Assembly (NCBI GenBank): GCA_041396585.1
Contig: JAWKYG010000006.1
Span: 1 to 64,000, forward strand
Reading direction: 5' to 3'
Length of the DNA stretch: 64,000 nt
Source of the DNA: JAUIAI01 sp041396585
GTDB lineage: Bacteria > Pseudomonadota > Gammaproteobacteria > Burkholderiales > Burkholderiaceae_E
Shown: one piece after another, positions 26,099-35,077 of the stretch
Layout of the letters: each line of letters starts with the position of its first letter
Numbering within the stretch: position 1 is the first letter of the stretch
Made by a program: the position numbers and the translations under genes
The notes under the pieces: model-generated
Told to the model about the DNA's origin: nothing
The model's database searches: none
What the model saw: the letters and a program-made list of their open reading frames with translations, nothing else

Positions 26099-27642
26099 TC
26101 AGTGCTCATGGGACAGCCCCTCGTCGACCCGTTCGGCAGCGCGTAGCAACGCCCGTGCCTTGACCTCGGTTTCGCGCCATTCGTTTTCCGGCAAAGAGTC
26201 ATAGACGACCCCGGCCGCGGCCTGCACGAACAGCTGCCCGTGACGCACGATGCCGGTGCGGATCGCGATCGCAAGATCCATTTCACCCGAGAAGCTCAGA
26301 TAACCGCAGGCGCCGCCGTAGATCCCGCGCTTGGTGATCTCCAGCTGGTCGATCAGCTCCATGGCACGGACCTTGGGCGCACCGGTCAGTGTGCCGGCCG
26401 GAAAGGTGGCACGGAACACGTCCATGGCATCCAGGCCAGGGCGCAGAACTCCCTCGACATTGCTCACGATGTGCTGCACATGTGAGTATTTCTCGATCGC
26501 CATCTGTTCGGTGACCCGAACGGTGCCGGTCTCGGCGATGCGCCCGATGTCGTTGCGGGCGAGATCGATCAGCATCAGATGCTCTGCGCGCTCCTTCGGA
26601 TCAGCCAGCAGTTCGTTGGCCAGCGCCTGATCCTGATCCGGTGACACACCGCGCGCGCGCGTGCCCGCCAGCGGTCGGATCGTGACCTTGGTGACCCGCC
26701 CGTCATGCGCGCTGTCGCGCACCGCGGGGGCGTCCTGCTCGGTCACGGCGACGGTCTCCTGGCGCACCAGGATCTCCGGCGAGGCACCCACCACCTGGGT
26801 GTCACCGAAATCATAGAAATACATGTAGGGAGACGGATTGATCGCCCGCAGCGCCCTGTACAGCATCAGGGGCGGATGCGCGAAGGACTTGCGCAGACAC
26901 TGACCGATCTGCACCTGCATCAGGTCGCCCGCCATGATGTACTCGCGGGCCCGCTCCACCGCGCTCAGATAATCGGCCTTGGCGAAGTCGCGCACCACTT
27001 CGGTGTCGGTCGGCACACCGGGGGCCGCGCTCGGCTCGATCACCGCCTGCGACAGGCGGGCCTGCAATTCACGCAGCCTGCGCCGGGCATGGGTGTAGGC
27101 GTCGGGCCCGGTGGGGTCGGCGTAGACCACGAGATAGAGCGCACCGCGAAGGTTGTCGACGATGGCCAGTTCGTCAACCAGCAACAGATGCAGATCCGGC
27201 GCACCAACCGGATCGGGCAGGGTCGAGGCGCCCAGGCGGGGTTCGACGAAGCGCACCAGGTCGTAGCCGAAGGTGCCGGCAAGACCGCCGCAAAAGCGCG
27301 GCAACCCTGGCCGCAGAGCGGCACGATAGCGCTTCCTGAATGCCTGGACGAAAGCGATCGGATCACCGCGATGCGCTTCTATTTCTTCGCCGTCGCGCAG
27401 CACCGAGATACGATCCTCGAATGCGCGGATCGATACCCGCGCGGGCAGACCGATGAATGAATAGCGCCCGAATCGCTCGCCCCCAGCACCGACTCCAGCA
27501 ACAGGCTGTTGGCACGATCGGCACCCTGGGTGAGCTTCAGATAGAGCGACAGCGGGGTGTCGAGGTCGGCCGGGCATTCGAGCAGCAGCGGAATGCGGTT
27601 ATACCCCTGCGCGGCCAGAGCATTGAATTCGAATTCGGTCAT
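26099..27642 (-). pseudogene. trpE: Anthranilate synthase component I with a single frameshift
   Basis: Chorismate-utilising enzyme that makes anthranilate, first step of tryptophan synthesis. The N-terminus MTEFEFNALAAQGYNRIPL starts at 27642. The frame breaks at the run of five C (27480-27484, plus strand): adding one base joins NSLLLESVLG to GERFGRYSFIGLPARV. The catalytic domain is intact (AGDLMQVQIGQ, IRPLAGTRARG, DLARNDIGR, GAPKVRAMELIDQLE). The LLES motif of the feedback-inhibition site is present. Expected length is 514 residues. Because everything else is conserved, a sequence error is more likely than a true null in an otherwise complete trp set. Confidence 0.9.
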
Positions 27643-27853
27643 GAACGCCTCGGACGACGACCCGCGCGAGCGACTCGGGCGGCATCGGGAAGTGATTTCG
27701 GAAGTCTGCCCGCACACGGCGGACGGAGGTGATGGAGGGGCCGGTCAGCGTGTGCGACGGCCGAACGGGAGCGCGCGACTCAGCGGCGCCAGCAAGGCAC
27801 ACGACGCCATCGCGGCGAAGCGCACCGGAACTCCCGTGTATGCAGATGACCCA

Positions 27854-28534
27854 TCAACCCAGGCAACGTTCGATGTCCAAGAACGAGCCGACTATACCAT
27901 CAGAATCGACCGCATCGATCGGCTCGCCCTCATTGTAGCCATAGGGCACGAGCACCACCGGCATCTGCGCGGCACGCGCCGCGGCCGCATCATTGGCGGA
28001 ATCGCCAACCATCAGACACGCATGGGGCGGCTGACCAAGACGGGCCGCGGCCTCGAGCAAGGGCAGTGGATCGGGCTTGCGACGCGGCAGGACATCGCCA
28101 CCGATCACCACCTGGAAGTAGCCGGCCAGCCCGCTGGCCCGCAACAACTGCTCGGAGAAACCCTGGGGCTTGTTGGTCACACAGGCCATCGGCAGCCCGC
28201 GCGCCTGGAAGGCGGCAAGCCCGGCCAGGACATCGGGATACGGTGTTGCCTGGCGGCCGTTCTCTCGTATGTAGTGACGATCGAAGGCCGCGCGTGCAGC
28301 ATCGAACCGGGATGTCGAGGCCTGGCCGTTCGGGTCGTTGGTGAGCGCACGATGCACCAGACGGTCGGCCCCCTTGCCCACGAAGGTGGCGATCCTGCTC
28401 TCGGGCAGCATGGGGATGCCGAGTTCGTCGAGCATCGCATTGGTGGCGGCGGCCAGATCGGCGATGGTGTCCAGCAGCGTGCCGTCCAGATCGAACAACA
28501 GCGCGCGCACGCGTGAATAATCGGGCCCGACCAT
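27854..28534 (-). CDS. gph: Phosphoglycolate phosphatase
   Basis: HAD-superfamily phosphatase, 226 residues, that removes 2-phosphoglycolate. HAD motif I is LLFDLDGTLLDT, motif II lies in CVTNKPQGF, motif III is around the RRKPDPLPL lysine and motif IV is VGDSANDAAAA. The alpha-helical cap (GKGADRLVHRAL) is typical of Gph. The start at 28534 (MVGPDYSRVRALLFD) is chosen from homology. It follows rpe by 28 bp on the same strand and precedes trpE, a standard Burkholderiales arrangement. Confidence 0.93.
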   Translation of the reverse strand: MVGPDYSRVRALLFDLDGTLLDTIADLAAATNAMLDELGIPMLPESRIATFVGKGADRLVHRALTNDPNGQASTSRFDAARAAFDRHYIRENGRQATPYPDVLAGLAAFQARGLPMACVTNKPQGFSEQLLRASGLAGYFQVVIGGDVLPRRKPDPLPLLEAAARLGQPPHACLMVGDSANDAAAARAAQMPVVLVPYGYNEGEPIDAVDSDGIVGSFLDIERCLG

Positions 28535-28562
28535 CGCGATTCGCGTCTCGTGTTTCAGGGGA

Positions 28563-29285
28563 TCAGGCACGCAGGGTGACAGACGCCGCATCACGCAGCT
28601 TGCCGATGATGCCGCGATAGCCACCGTCGGGATCGGGCGCGCCGAACACGGCCGAGCCGGCAACGAAGGCATCGGCACCGGCCGCGGCGATGGCACCGAT
28701 GTTGCTCGTCTTGACGCCGCCATCGACCTGCAGACGCACCGCCGGGCCGCCCGCGGCGCGATAGGCATCCAGCCGCAGCCGCGTCGCGGTGATCTTGGCC
28801 AGCATGTGCTCGATGAACGACTGGCCACCGTAGCCCGGGTTGACCGTCATCAGCAGCACCAGATCGATGCGATCGAGGACATGCTCCAGCAGGCCGAGTG
28901 GCGAAGCCGGATTGAGCACCACGCCGGCCTTGCAGCCGCGGTCGCGGATCAGTTGCAGCGTGCGATCCAGATGCCGGGTGGACTCCGGGTGAACACTGAG
29001 AATGTCCGCGCCGGCATCGGCGAAGGCCTCCACCAGCGGATCGGGATTCTCGACCATGAGGTGGACATCGAGCGGAATGCTCACATGACGACGAACCGCC
29101 GCGCAGAACATCGGGCCCATGGTCAGGTTGGGCACATAGTGGTTGTCCATCACATCGAAGTGCACCCAGTCCGCGCCAGCGGCCTCGATCGCGGAAACCT
29201 CCTCGCCAAGACGCGCGAAATCGGCCGACAGGATGCTCGGTGCGATCACGGTGGACAAACGTTCATAACGGCTGGCTGGCGCCAT
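28563..29285 (-). CDS. rpe: Ribulose-phosphate 3-epimerase
   Basis: TIM-barrel epimerase interconverting ribulose 5-phosphate and xylulose 5-phosphate. Landmarks are IAPSILSADFARLGEE, WVHFDVMDNHYVPNLTMGP, DVHLMVENP, LLMTVNPGYGGQSFI and LQVDGGV. Two ATGs lie close together (29291 and 29285). The second is preferred because GGAGA is about 6 nt upstream of it. It is cotranscribed with gph and is divergent from apaG. Confidence 0.95.
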   Translation of the reverse strand: MAPASRYERLSTVIAPSILSADFARLGEEVSAIEAAGADWVHFDVMDNHYVPNLTMGPMFCAAVRRHVSIPLDVHLMVENPDPLVEAFADAGADILSVHPESTRHLDRTLQLIRDRGCKAGVVLNPASPLGLLEHVLDRIDLVLLMTVNPGYGGQSFIEHMLAKITATRLRLDAYRAAGGPAVRLQVDGGVKTSNIGAIAAAGADAFVAGSAVFGAPDPDGGYRGIIGKLRDAASVTLRA

Positions 29286-29401
29286 GATCATTCTCCGATG
29301 AACCGGCGAGCCCGAACCGGGCTCCTATAATGCGCGCCTCATTGTAAGCCGCCATGGCCTCGCGCCTGCGCGCTCGCACCGATTCCGCTAACCTCCCGAA
29401 C

Positions 29402-29794
29402 ATGACACAAGCCAGCCAAGACGAGCGTTATCGGATCGAGATCAGCGTCGAGTCGCGCTATCTGCCCGATCAATCCGATGCCGACCAGGCGCGCTATGCG
29501 TTCGCCTACTCGGTACGCATCCTGAACACCGGCACGGTGGCCGCGCAACTGATCAGCCGCCACTGGTTGATCGAAGACGAGAACGGCGAGATCGTCGAGG
29601 TTCGCGGCCTGGGCGTGGTCGGGCGGCAACCCCTGCTGCGCCCGGGCGAGCACTTCGATTACACCAGCGGCAGCCAGCTGGCCACCTCGGTCGGCACCAT
29701 GCGCGGCAGCTATTTCTTCGTGGCCGAGGACGGCCACCGCTTCGATGCCGAAATATCGCCGTTCACGCTGGCGATGCCGCGCACGCTGCATTGA
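29402..29794 (+). CDS. apaG: ApaG (DUF525) protein
   Basis: Fibronectin-III-like single-domain protein of 130 residues linked to Co2+/Mg2+ tolerance in enterobacteria; its molecular function is uncertain. The family segments SRHWLIEDENGEIVEVRGLGVVGRQPLL and FDYTSGSQLATSVGTMRGSYFF are unmistakable. The ATG at 29402 fits the usual N-terminus; an earlier ATG at 29354 would add an atypical Arg-rich leader. It is followed by mltA 7 bp later. Confidence 0.95.
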   Translation: MTQASQDERYRIEISVESRYLPDQSDADQARYAFAYSVRILNTGTVAAQLISRHWLIEDENGEIVEVRGLGVVGRQPLLRPGEHFDYTSGSQLATSVGTMRGSYFFVAEDGHRFDAEISPFTLAMPRTLH

Positions 29795-29801
29795 GCGCTT
29801 G

Positions 29802-30953
29802 ATGCAATCCCGGCGGTCATCGCAGGGATCATCGGCCGCCGCGTGTGCCTCCTGGGCCAGGCGTCTCATTGTCTCGATGCTCGCGTGGCAGGCCGGCTGC
29901 ACGGCGCTGCCCCTGGGCGAAACCCTCTGGGTCAGCGCCGGGCCACGGCCATTGGCGACACTGCCCGGCTGGCGACAGGCTTCGCCGCTACCGCTGGCCG
30001 CTGCCCTGCGCCAGCAATGCGCTGCCCGTCACGGCAAGCCCGCCGCGATCGCGAATAACCATCGGCAGGCGTGCTCGCGGCTGACCAGCGACCTCGGTGC
30101 GGGTGCGCTGCGTGCAATGCTCGAGCGCGAGTATGTCGCCTGGCCGGTGGTGGCCGACGATGGCAACGGTGTGGGCCTGCTGACCGGCTATCACGAGCCG
30201 CTGGTCACCGGCAGCCGTCGGCGTCGCTCGGCGAATCAGGAGCCGCTGTACCAACCTCCGCCGCTTACGCCCGGCATACCCGGCCCCAGCCGCGCGCAGA
30301 TCGCGGCCGATCCCGTGGCCGCCGGCGTGGCCGGCCGGGAACTGGTCTGGCTCGATGATCCGGTGGAGGCTTTCTTCCTGCAGATCCAGGGCTCGGGCCG
30401 GATCCGTCTGCGCGACGGCAGCATCATGCGCGTCGGCTATGCCGCCCACAATGGGCATGCCTATCACGCCATTGGCCGCACCCTGATCGATCAGGGTGCA
30501 TTGCGACGCGATCAACTCTCGGCCGACGCGATCAAGCGATGGCTGCGTGAGCACCCGCAGCGCGCGCTGGCGGTGATGCAGACCAATCCACGCGTGATCT
30601 TCTTTCGCGAACTGGCGCAGGCCGATGCCAGCAGCGGCCCGATCGGCGCACTCGGCCTGCCACTGACGGCACGCGGATCGGCCGCGGTCGATCTCGACCG
30701 CCTGCCCGGGGGCGCATTGCTGTACGGCCGTTCGCTGGATGCGCCCCAGACCCGGCCCGGGCTCGTGCTCGCGCAAGACCGGGGCAGCGCGATCCGCGGC
30801 GCCGTGCGGGTGGACTGGTTCACCGGCTCGGACGAACCCGCCGCCCGGCTTGCGTCGAGCCTCGATGACCGACTTCGCCTGTGGCTACTGTGGCCACGCG
30901 GCGCCCAGCCGCCGGGCAGATTGCCGGTTGCCTGGCCGGAACCACCGCTTTAG
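29802..30953 (+). CDS. mltA: Membrane-bound lytic murein transglycosylase A
   Basis: Outer-membrane lipoprotein that cleaves peptidoglycan to 1,6-anhydromuropeptides. The leader ends in the lipobox WQAG-C at about residue 33. The MltA domain has LTGYHEPLVTGS and the FFLQIQGSGRIRLRDG strand, then the 3D domain with catalytic Asp in VRVDWFTGSDEPA. Length of 383 residues is normal. The ATG at 29802 gives a proper lipoprotein leader. Confidence 0.94.
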   Translation: MQSRRSSQGSSAAACASWARRLIVSMLAWQAGCTALPLGETLWVSAGPRPLATLPGWRQASPLPLAAALRQQCAARHGKPAAIANNHRQACSRLTSDLGAGALRAMLEREYVAWPVVADDGNGVGLLTGYHEPLVTGSRRRRSANQEPLYQPPPLTPGIPGPSRAQIAADPVAAGVAGRELVWLDDPVEAFFLQIQGSGRIRLRDGSIMRVGYAAHNGHAYHAIGRTLIDQGALRRDQLSADAIKRWLREHPQRALAVMQTNPRVIFFRELAQADASSGPIGALGLPLTARGSAAVDLDRLPGGALLYGRSLDAPQTRPGLVLAQDRGSAIRGAVRVDWFTGSDEPAARLASSLDDRLRLWLLWPRGAQPPGRLPVAWPEPPL

Positions 30954-31053
30954 GACGGTTTCCCCGAACAGCTCTGACAGTCGCTGGCCGGCAGGCCAGG
31001 GCCCGGGCGCGTCGCCAGCACGTGATGCCAGCGCCAAACCACGCAGACCGTTG

Positions 31054-31857
31054 TCAGGAGCCGGCCTTCTTCGCCTGATTGCGATCCAGCGCCTCGACGA
31101 AGCGGGTCGGCGGCGCATAGCCCTGCAGGCGATGCCCGGACGGGAAGAACAGCGTGGGCGTGGCCGAGATGCCGAGCTTCTCGCCCAGCGCCTTGAACTC
31201 CGCGATCGGGCTCTCGCAGCGGCCATCATTGGCCGGTGCCTGACCGCTGAGCATCAGATCATTCCAGGCGGTAGACGGGTCTGAATCACACAGGGCCTTG
31301 CGAGACTTGACATCCGAATCGGCGGCCAGGATCGGATACGGAAAGGTGTAGACCGTGAGATTGTCGATGCGCATCAGATCCGCGCGCAGACGCTTGCAAT
31401 AGGTGCAGTTCGGATCCTCGAAGAGCGCCACCACGCGCTCGCCGTTGCCATTGACCATCTTGATCGCCTTGTCGATCGGCAACACCGAGAAATCGATCGC
31501 CAGCACCTCCTCCATGCGCTCGCGCGTGAAGTTGCGATTGCTGTGCATGTCGACTAGTTCGCCGTCGACCAGGATGTGACGGCCCTGGCGGTCTACGTAG
31601 TAGAGATCATTATTGATCCGGATCTCGAGCAGATTCTCCATCGGGGTGGCCATCACGCTCTGGGCCTCGAAGCGGCCGCCGGTCCAGGCACGAATGCGCT
31701 CCTTGATCGATTTTTCCAGATCTGGCGCCACCGCGGTAACCGCGGGGCTGGTGTCCTGGGCGACACGGGTCTGCGCGATCGCCGCCGGCAAACCGACCAG
31801 CGCCACGGCAAGGAAGGACAAAGCCGTGGTCACGGCGCGAAGCGAGAGCGATTTCAT
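31054..31857 (-). CDS. dsbC: Thiol:disulfide interchange protein DsbC
   Basis: Periplasmic disulfide isomerase of 267 residues. A signal peptide of 28 residues ends PAAIA. The dimerisation domain (about 45-105) precedes a thioredoxin fold with the active site C151-T-Y-C154 and the cis-Pro loop SATPTLFF. A second cysteine pair (KALC and GRC) matches the structural disulfide of DsbC. It lies 19 bp downstream of a UbiH-type gene on the same strand, so the two probably share a transcript. Confidence 0.95.
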   Translation of the reverse strand: MKSLSLRAVTTALSFLAVALVGLPAAIAQTRVAQDTSPAVTAVAPDLEKSIKERIRAWTGGRFEAQSVMATPMENLLEIRINNDLYYVDRQGRHILVDGELVDMHSNRNFTRERMEEVLAIDFSVLPIDKAIKMVNGNGERVVALFEDPNCTYCKRLRADLMRIDNLTVYTFPYPILAADSDVKSRKALCDSDPSTAWNDLMLSGQAPANDGRCESPIAEFKALGEKLGISATPTLFFPSGHRLQGYAPPTRFVEALDRNQAKKAGS

Positions 31858-31876
31858 AGGGGATCCGTTGGAGCTG

Positions 31877-33160
31877 TCAGGAGCGCCGCGATCGGGTCGC
31901 GACGCGGGTCAATTGTCGGCGCAGCAGCGCCCGACTGGCACATAACCGCCAACCGAGATCACGTATCGCCCGGATGGGCAGGCCCGCGGGCTGCCCGAGT
32001 TCGGCGCCGAACACCCGTTTCAGGGCATCCGTGAGGGCCAGCATGGAGCCCACGGGCTCCACCCGGCGCCGCTTGTGACGGCGCAGCAGCAATGGCTGGC
32101 CGGGATCGAAGCCGCTGCCATCGAACTGCGCCCTGGCCTCGCCCAGCACCCGGGCCAGAGAGGCGACATCGCCAAGGCCGACATTGAGCCCCTGCCCGGC
32201 CAGCGGATGCATGACATGCGCGGCATCGCCGACCAGGACGACCCGATCACCGATCGGGCTGACCGCCCAGCGGCGTGCCAGCGGAAACGCCAATGGCGCG
32301 CTGACCGCCCGCAATGGGCCGAGCAGATCCCCGGCGACGCCCGAGATCGCGTCACCCAGGGCCTGCTGGCCAGCGTTCACCAGCGCCTGCGCCCGCTCCT
32401 GGGTGGTGGACCAGACCATGCTGACCATCCGACCACTGACCGCATCCGGCCCGGGCACATCGGGATCGGCAGCATCCGGCAACGGCAGCAGGGCCAGCAC
32501 ACCGTGCTCACCGAACCACTGCCAGGCGGTGTCCCGATGGCCGCGCTGGCCGCGCAGGTGGGCCACCACCGCATGGTGATCATAGGCAGCGCCCTGCTGC
32601 GCGATGCCGGCCTGCGCGCGAACCTGCGAGCGCGCGCCATCGGCACCCACGACCAATGAGGCGCGGATGCGCTGGCCATCGGCCAGCTCGACGATGAGTG
32701 CACGACCGTCGCCGGCCCAGGTCAGGGTCTGCAGATTGCCGATGACCTCGCGCACCTTGCGCGGCATGGCCTGTGCCAGGGCGTGAATCAGGTTGTCCTG
32801 CTCGACGATGCTGGCCAGGAGATCGGCACGTGCATCGTAGGCCGACAGATGCAGCTCGTCGGCATGCCCGGGGCGCAGGCCGCCACGCGGGAACACCCGC
32901 ATGTCGTAGACCGGCGCGATGCGTGCCTGTACCAACGACGGCCAGGCGCCGACATCGGCCAGCAACTGCTCGCTCTCGGGCGAGATCGCGTAGACGCGCG
33001 GATCGAACGGCCCGCCCGGCACGGCAGCCGCAAGCTCGGCCAGCGGCGGGCCGCGATGCACGAGGGCCACCTTGAAGCCGGCTTCGGCCAGCGCCGCCGC
33101 AGCGGCCAGGCCGGCCACGCCGGCGCCCACAACGGCGATATCGGTACAGGTCTGACTCAC
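31877..33160 (-). CDS. UbiH/UbiF/VisC-family FAD monooxygenase
   Basis: Flavin-dependent ubiquinone-biosynthesis hydroxylase of 427 residues. It has the N-terminal dinucleotide motif VVGAGVAGLAAAAALA, the DG motif VVGADGARSQVR and the second FAD motif GDRVVLVGDAAHVMHPLAGQGLN. Which ring carbon is hydroxylated (UbiH, UbiI or UbiF type) cannot be told from the sequence alone. It is upstream of dsbC and divergent from tRNA-Phe. Confidence 0.9.
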   Translation of the reverse strand: MSQTCTDIAVVGAGVAGLAAAAALAEAGFKVALVHRGPPLAELAAAVPGGPFDPRVYAISPESEQLLADVGAWPSLVQARIAPVYDMRVFPRGGLRPGHADELHLSAYDARADLLASIVEQDNLIHALAQAMPRKVREVIGNLQTLTWAGDGRALIVELADGQRIRASLVVGADGARSQVRAQAGIAQQGAAYDHHAVVAHLRGQRGHRDTAWQWFGEHGVLALLPLPDAADPDVPGPDAVSGRMVSMVWSTTQERAQALVNAGQQALGDAISGVAGDLLGPLRAVSAPLAFPLARRWAVSPIGDRVVLVGDAAHVMHPLAGQGLNVGLGDVASLARVLGEARAQFDGSGFDPGQPLLLRRHKRRRVEPVGSMLALTDALKRVFGAELGQPAGLPIRAIRDLGWRLCASRALLRRQLTRVATRSRRS

Positions 33161-33188
33161 AGGAGAATTATAGGCTTCAGTGACATGC

Positions 33189-33194
33189 TATACT
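33189..33194 (+). promoter_or_regulatory. Candidate -10 element of the tRNA-Phe gene
   Basis: TATACT lies 73 nt before the tRNA gene, at the edge of the gap after the divergent UbiH-type gene. I see no good -35 hexamer at 16-18 bp, so the call is weak. Confidence 0.35.
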
Positions 33195-33205
33195 GCCGGG
33201 TTCCT

Positions 33206-33229
33206 ACGCCGGTGAGATCTCACCGGCGT
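33206..33229. repeat. Perfect 24-bp palindrome in the tRNA-Phe leader
   Basis: The sequence from 33206 to 33229 is its own reverse complement (ACGCCGGTGA, GATC, TCACCGGCGT). As RNA it would make a 10-bp stem with a GATC loop, 37 nt before the mature tRNA. As DNA it could bind a dimeric protein. It is followed by TCTGTTG, not by a true T tract. Confidence 0.7.
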
Positions 33230-33266
33230 TCTGTTGCGGCCCGGCAATTGGCCCGGGCCCCGGCAA

Positions 33267-33342
33267 GGCCAAGTAGCTCAGTCGGTAGAGCAGAGGATTG
33301 AAAATCCTTGTGTCGGTGGTTCGATTCCGCCCTTGGCCACCA
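33267..33342 (+). tRNA. tRNA-Phe (GAA)
   Basis: A 76-nt cloverleaf with encoded CCA. The acceptor GGCCAAG pairs with CTTGGCC, discriminator A is at 33339 and CCA at 33340-33342. The D arm is AGCTCAGTCGGTAGAGC, the anticodon loop TTGAAAA carries GAA at 33300-33302 and the T arm contains GGTTCGATTCC. It closely resembles other proteobacterial tRNA-Phe genes. It stands alone between ubiH-type and DUF2889 genes. Confidence 0.98.
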
Positions 33343-33449
33343 CCCCCCAGCATACCCCTTGGGATGATCTCGCCCCCGCGCGGGACGGATTTTCATTTCG
33401 CCTGAGCACGCCACAGCCAAGGCCTTGTGATCGCGCGATCGTCGCGATC

Positions 33450-33992
33450 TCAGTGCTCATTCGGCTGAAACCACTTTGGAAAGAACTTCGCCACCTGCGG
33501 GCCGGACGCCTTCAATGCATGGCAGCCGTCGACGGCGAACGGCTTGTCGTCGGAATCGCTGGTGAGGACCTCCCACATCGCCTGCAGCACCGCACTGCCC
33601 ATGACCCCGGCCAGCTCGTTCATGTGTGTGCAACCGGCGGTGCGGCCCAGCAGTTGGCGAACCGCCGACCGATAGCCACCGGCCACCCGGACACCGATCA
33701 GCTTCGAATAATCGGGGGCGATCGCGGCGCAGGCCTCGTCATAGGGACCGGCCGCGACGGCGGCGGTGGCGCCAACGATCGTAGCGCTCGAATCGACGGT
33801 CAGGCGCAACCACATCGAGTGCATTGGCTGGCCGGGCGCCAGCGTGCTGCCGGCCTTGGGCACCGGCGTGGGCCAGGCGTCGGCTAGGTGCCCCTCGATA
33901 TCCCAGAGCCCGTCGGTGCGCTGATAGGCCTGAACGGTGATTGAACGGCGGTGAGCAGCGACGCGCTCACACTCTGGTGCAGGCAGGGACAT
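33450..33992 (-). CDS. DUF2889 family protein
   Basis: Protein of 180 residues with the DUF2889 pattern: YQRTDGLWDIEGHLADAW, PGQPMHSMWLRLTVD, GCTHMNELAGVMGSAVLQAMWE and a C-terminal region with charged and aromatic residues. Function of the family is unknown. The ATG at 33992 is preferred over an in-frame TTG at 34016. It lies alone between tRNA-Phe and an oxidoreductase gene. Confidence 0.85.
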   Translation of the reverse strand: MSLPAPECERVAAHRRSITVQAYQRTDGLWDIEGHLADAWPTPVPKAGSTLAPGQPMHSMWLRLTVDSSATIVGATAAVAAGPYDEACAAIAPDYSKLIGVRVAGGYRSAVRQLLGRTAGCTHMNELAGVMGSAVLQAMWEVLTSDSDDKPFAVDGCHALKASGPQVAKFFPKWFQPNEH

Positions 33993-34080
33993 GGTCGAGG
34001 CGGAAGTCAGGGGCAAGACCAGAAGTCTATGCCGAGCTCGTGAGAGGGCCCTGCGAGGTCACGGCCGGCTGCGCCCCCGC

Positions 34081-35064
34081 TCAATCGATCTGGCCGATAC
34101 GCAAGACCGTCTTACCGGTGCCCTGCCCCGACAGCGCGAACTGCAATGCCTGCCGGAATTGGTCGAATGCATACTCGCGGCCGATCGGTGGCTCGATCCG
34201 CCCATCGCCCGCCCAGGCCAGCATCTCGGCCAACTGGGCATCGGCGCGCGCCTGCTCGTAGAGCATGAACTGACGCACATCGACCCCGACCAGGGAGGCG
34301 CCCTTCATCAGTGGCAGATTGGCGCGCAAAGCGGGAATCGGCCCGCCGACAAAGCCCACCACCAGATGACGCCCTCGCCAGTGCAGCGAGCGAAACGCGG
34401 GCTCGAACAACGGACCACAGACGGGATCGAAGACGACATCCGGTCCGCGCCCGTCACAGGCGGCCTTCAGGCGCTCGCGCCAGCCCTCGGACTCGGTGTC
34501 GATCACGCGATCGGCGCCAAGCGCCAGGGCATGGGCGCGCTTGTCGGCCGTGGATGCTGCCGCGACGATGTTCGCGCCGAGCACCTTGCCGACCTGCAGC
34601 GCGGCTGATCCGACACCCCCGCCCGCCCCCAACACCAACAGCCATTCGCCCGGCTCGAGGCGCGCGCGATCGCGCAGCCCGTGCAGGGCCGTGAGGTAGT
34701 TGATGCGGAAACCGGCAGCCTGCGAGAAGGACATGCGCGCCGGAATACGCAGCACGGCATCGGTCGATGCGCATACCCACTCGGCAAAACCTCCCTGCAC
34801 CACGGCGAGCACCCGATCCCCCACAGAAAAGCCACGCACGGCGGCGCCGATCGCGCGGATCCGTCCGGCCACTTCCTTGCCCGGGATGTGGGGCAGTTCG
34901 GGCTTGACCTGATAGCGGCCCAACGCAACCAGCGCATCGACATAACCAACGCCGCACGCAGCGACCTCGATCAGTATCTGGTGGGCGGCCATGTCCGGGC
35001 GATCGACCTCATCGATGACATAGTCATCGATCGTGTCCAGCGCATGGGCGCGCACGATCTTCAT
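34081..35064 (-). CDS. NADPH:quinone oxidoreductase-like MDR protein
   Basis: Zinc-free medium-chain dehydrogenase/reductase of 327 residues. The GroES-like domain contains ELPHIPGKEVAGRIRAIG and GDRVLAVVQGGFAEW. The cofactor domain has LVLGAGGGVGSAALQVGKVLGA at about 142-163. This matches quinone oxidoreductase/crotonyl reductase-like enzymes; the substrate is unknown. It is followed on the same strand by DUF2889 and preceded by the anti-sigma gene with 13 bp between. Confidence 0.87.
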   Translation of the reverse strand: MKIVRAHALDTIDDYVIDEVDRPDMAAHQILIEVAACGVGYVDALVALGRYQVKPELPHIPGKEVAGRIRAIGAAVRGFSVGDRVLAVVQGGFAEWVCASTDAVLRIPARMSFSQAAGFRINYLTALHGLRDRARLEPGEWLLVLGAGGGVGSAALQVGKVLGANIVAAASTADKRAHALALGADRVIDTESEGWRERLKAACDGRGPDVVFDPVCGPLFEPAFRSLHWRGRHLVVGFVGGPIPALRANLPLMKGASLVGVDVRQFMLYEQARADAQLAEMLAWAGDGRIEPPIGREYAFDQFRQALQFALSGQGTGKTVLRIGQID

Positions 35065-35077
35065 GGAAACATGCTCG

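Noticed and set aside
30984..30999. 6-bp hairpin between mltA and dsbC as a terminator
   Set aside because: The stem is short, with no T tract on either strand.
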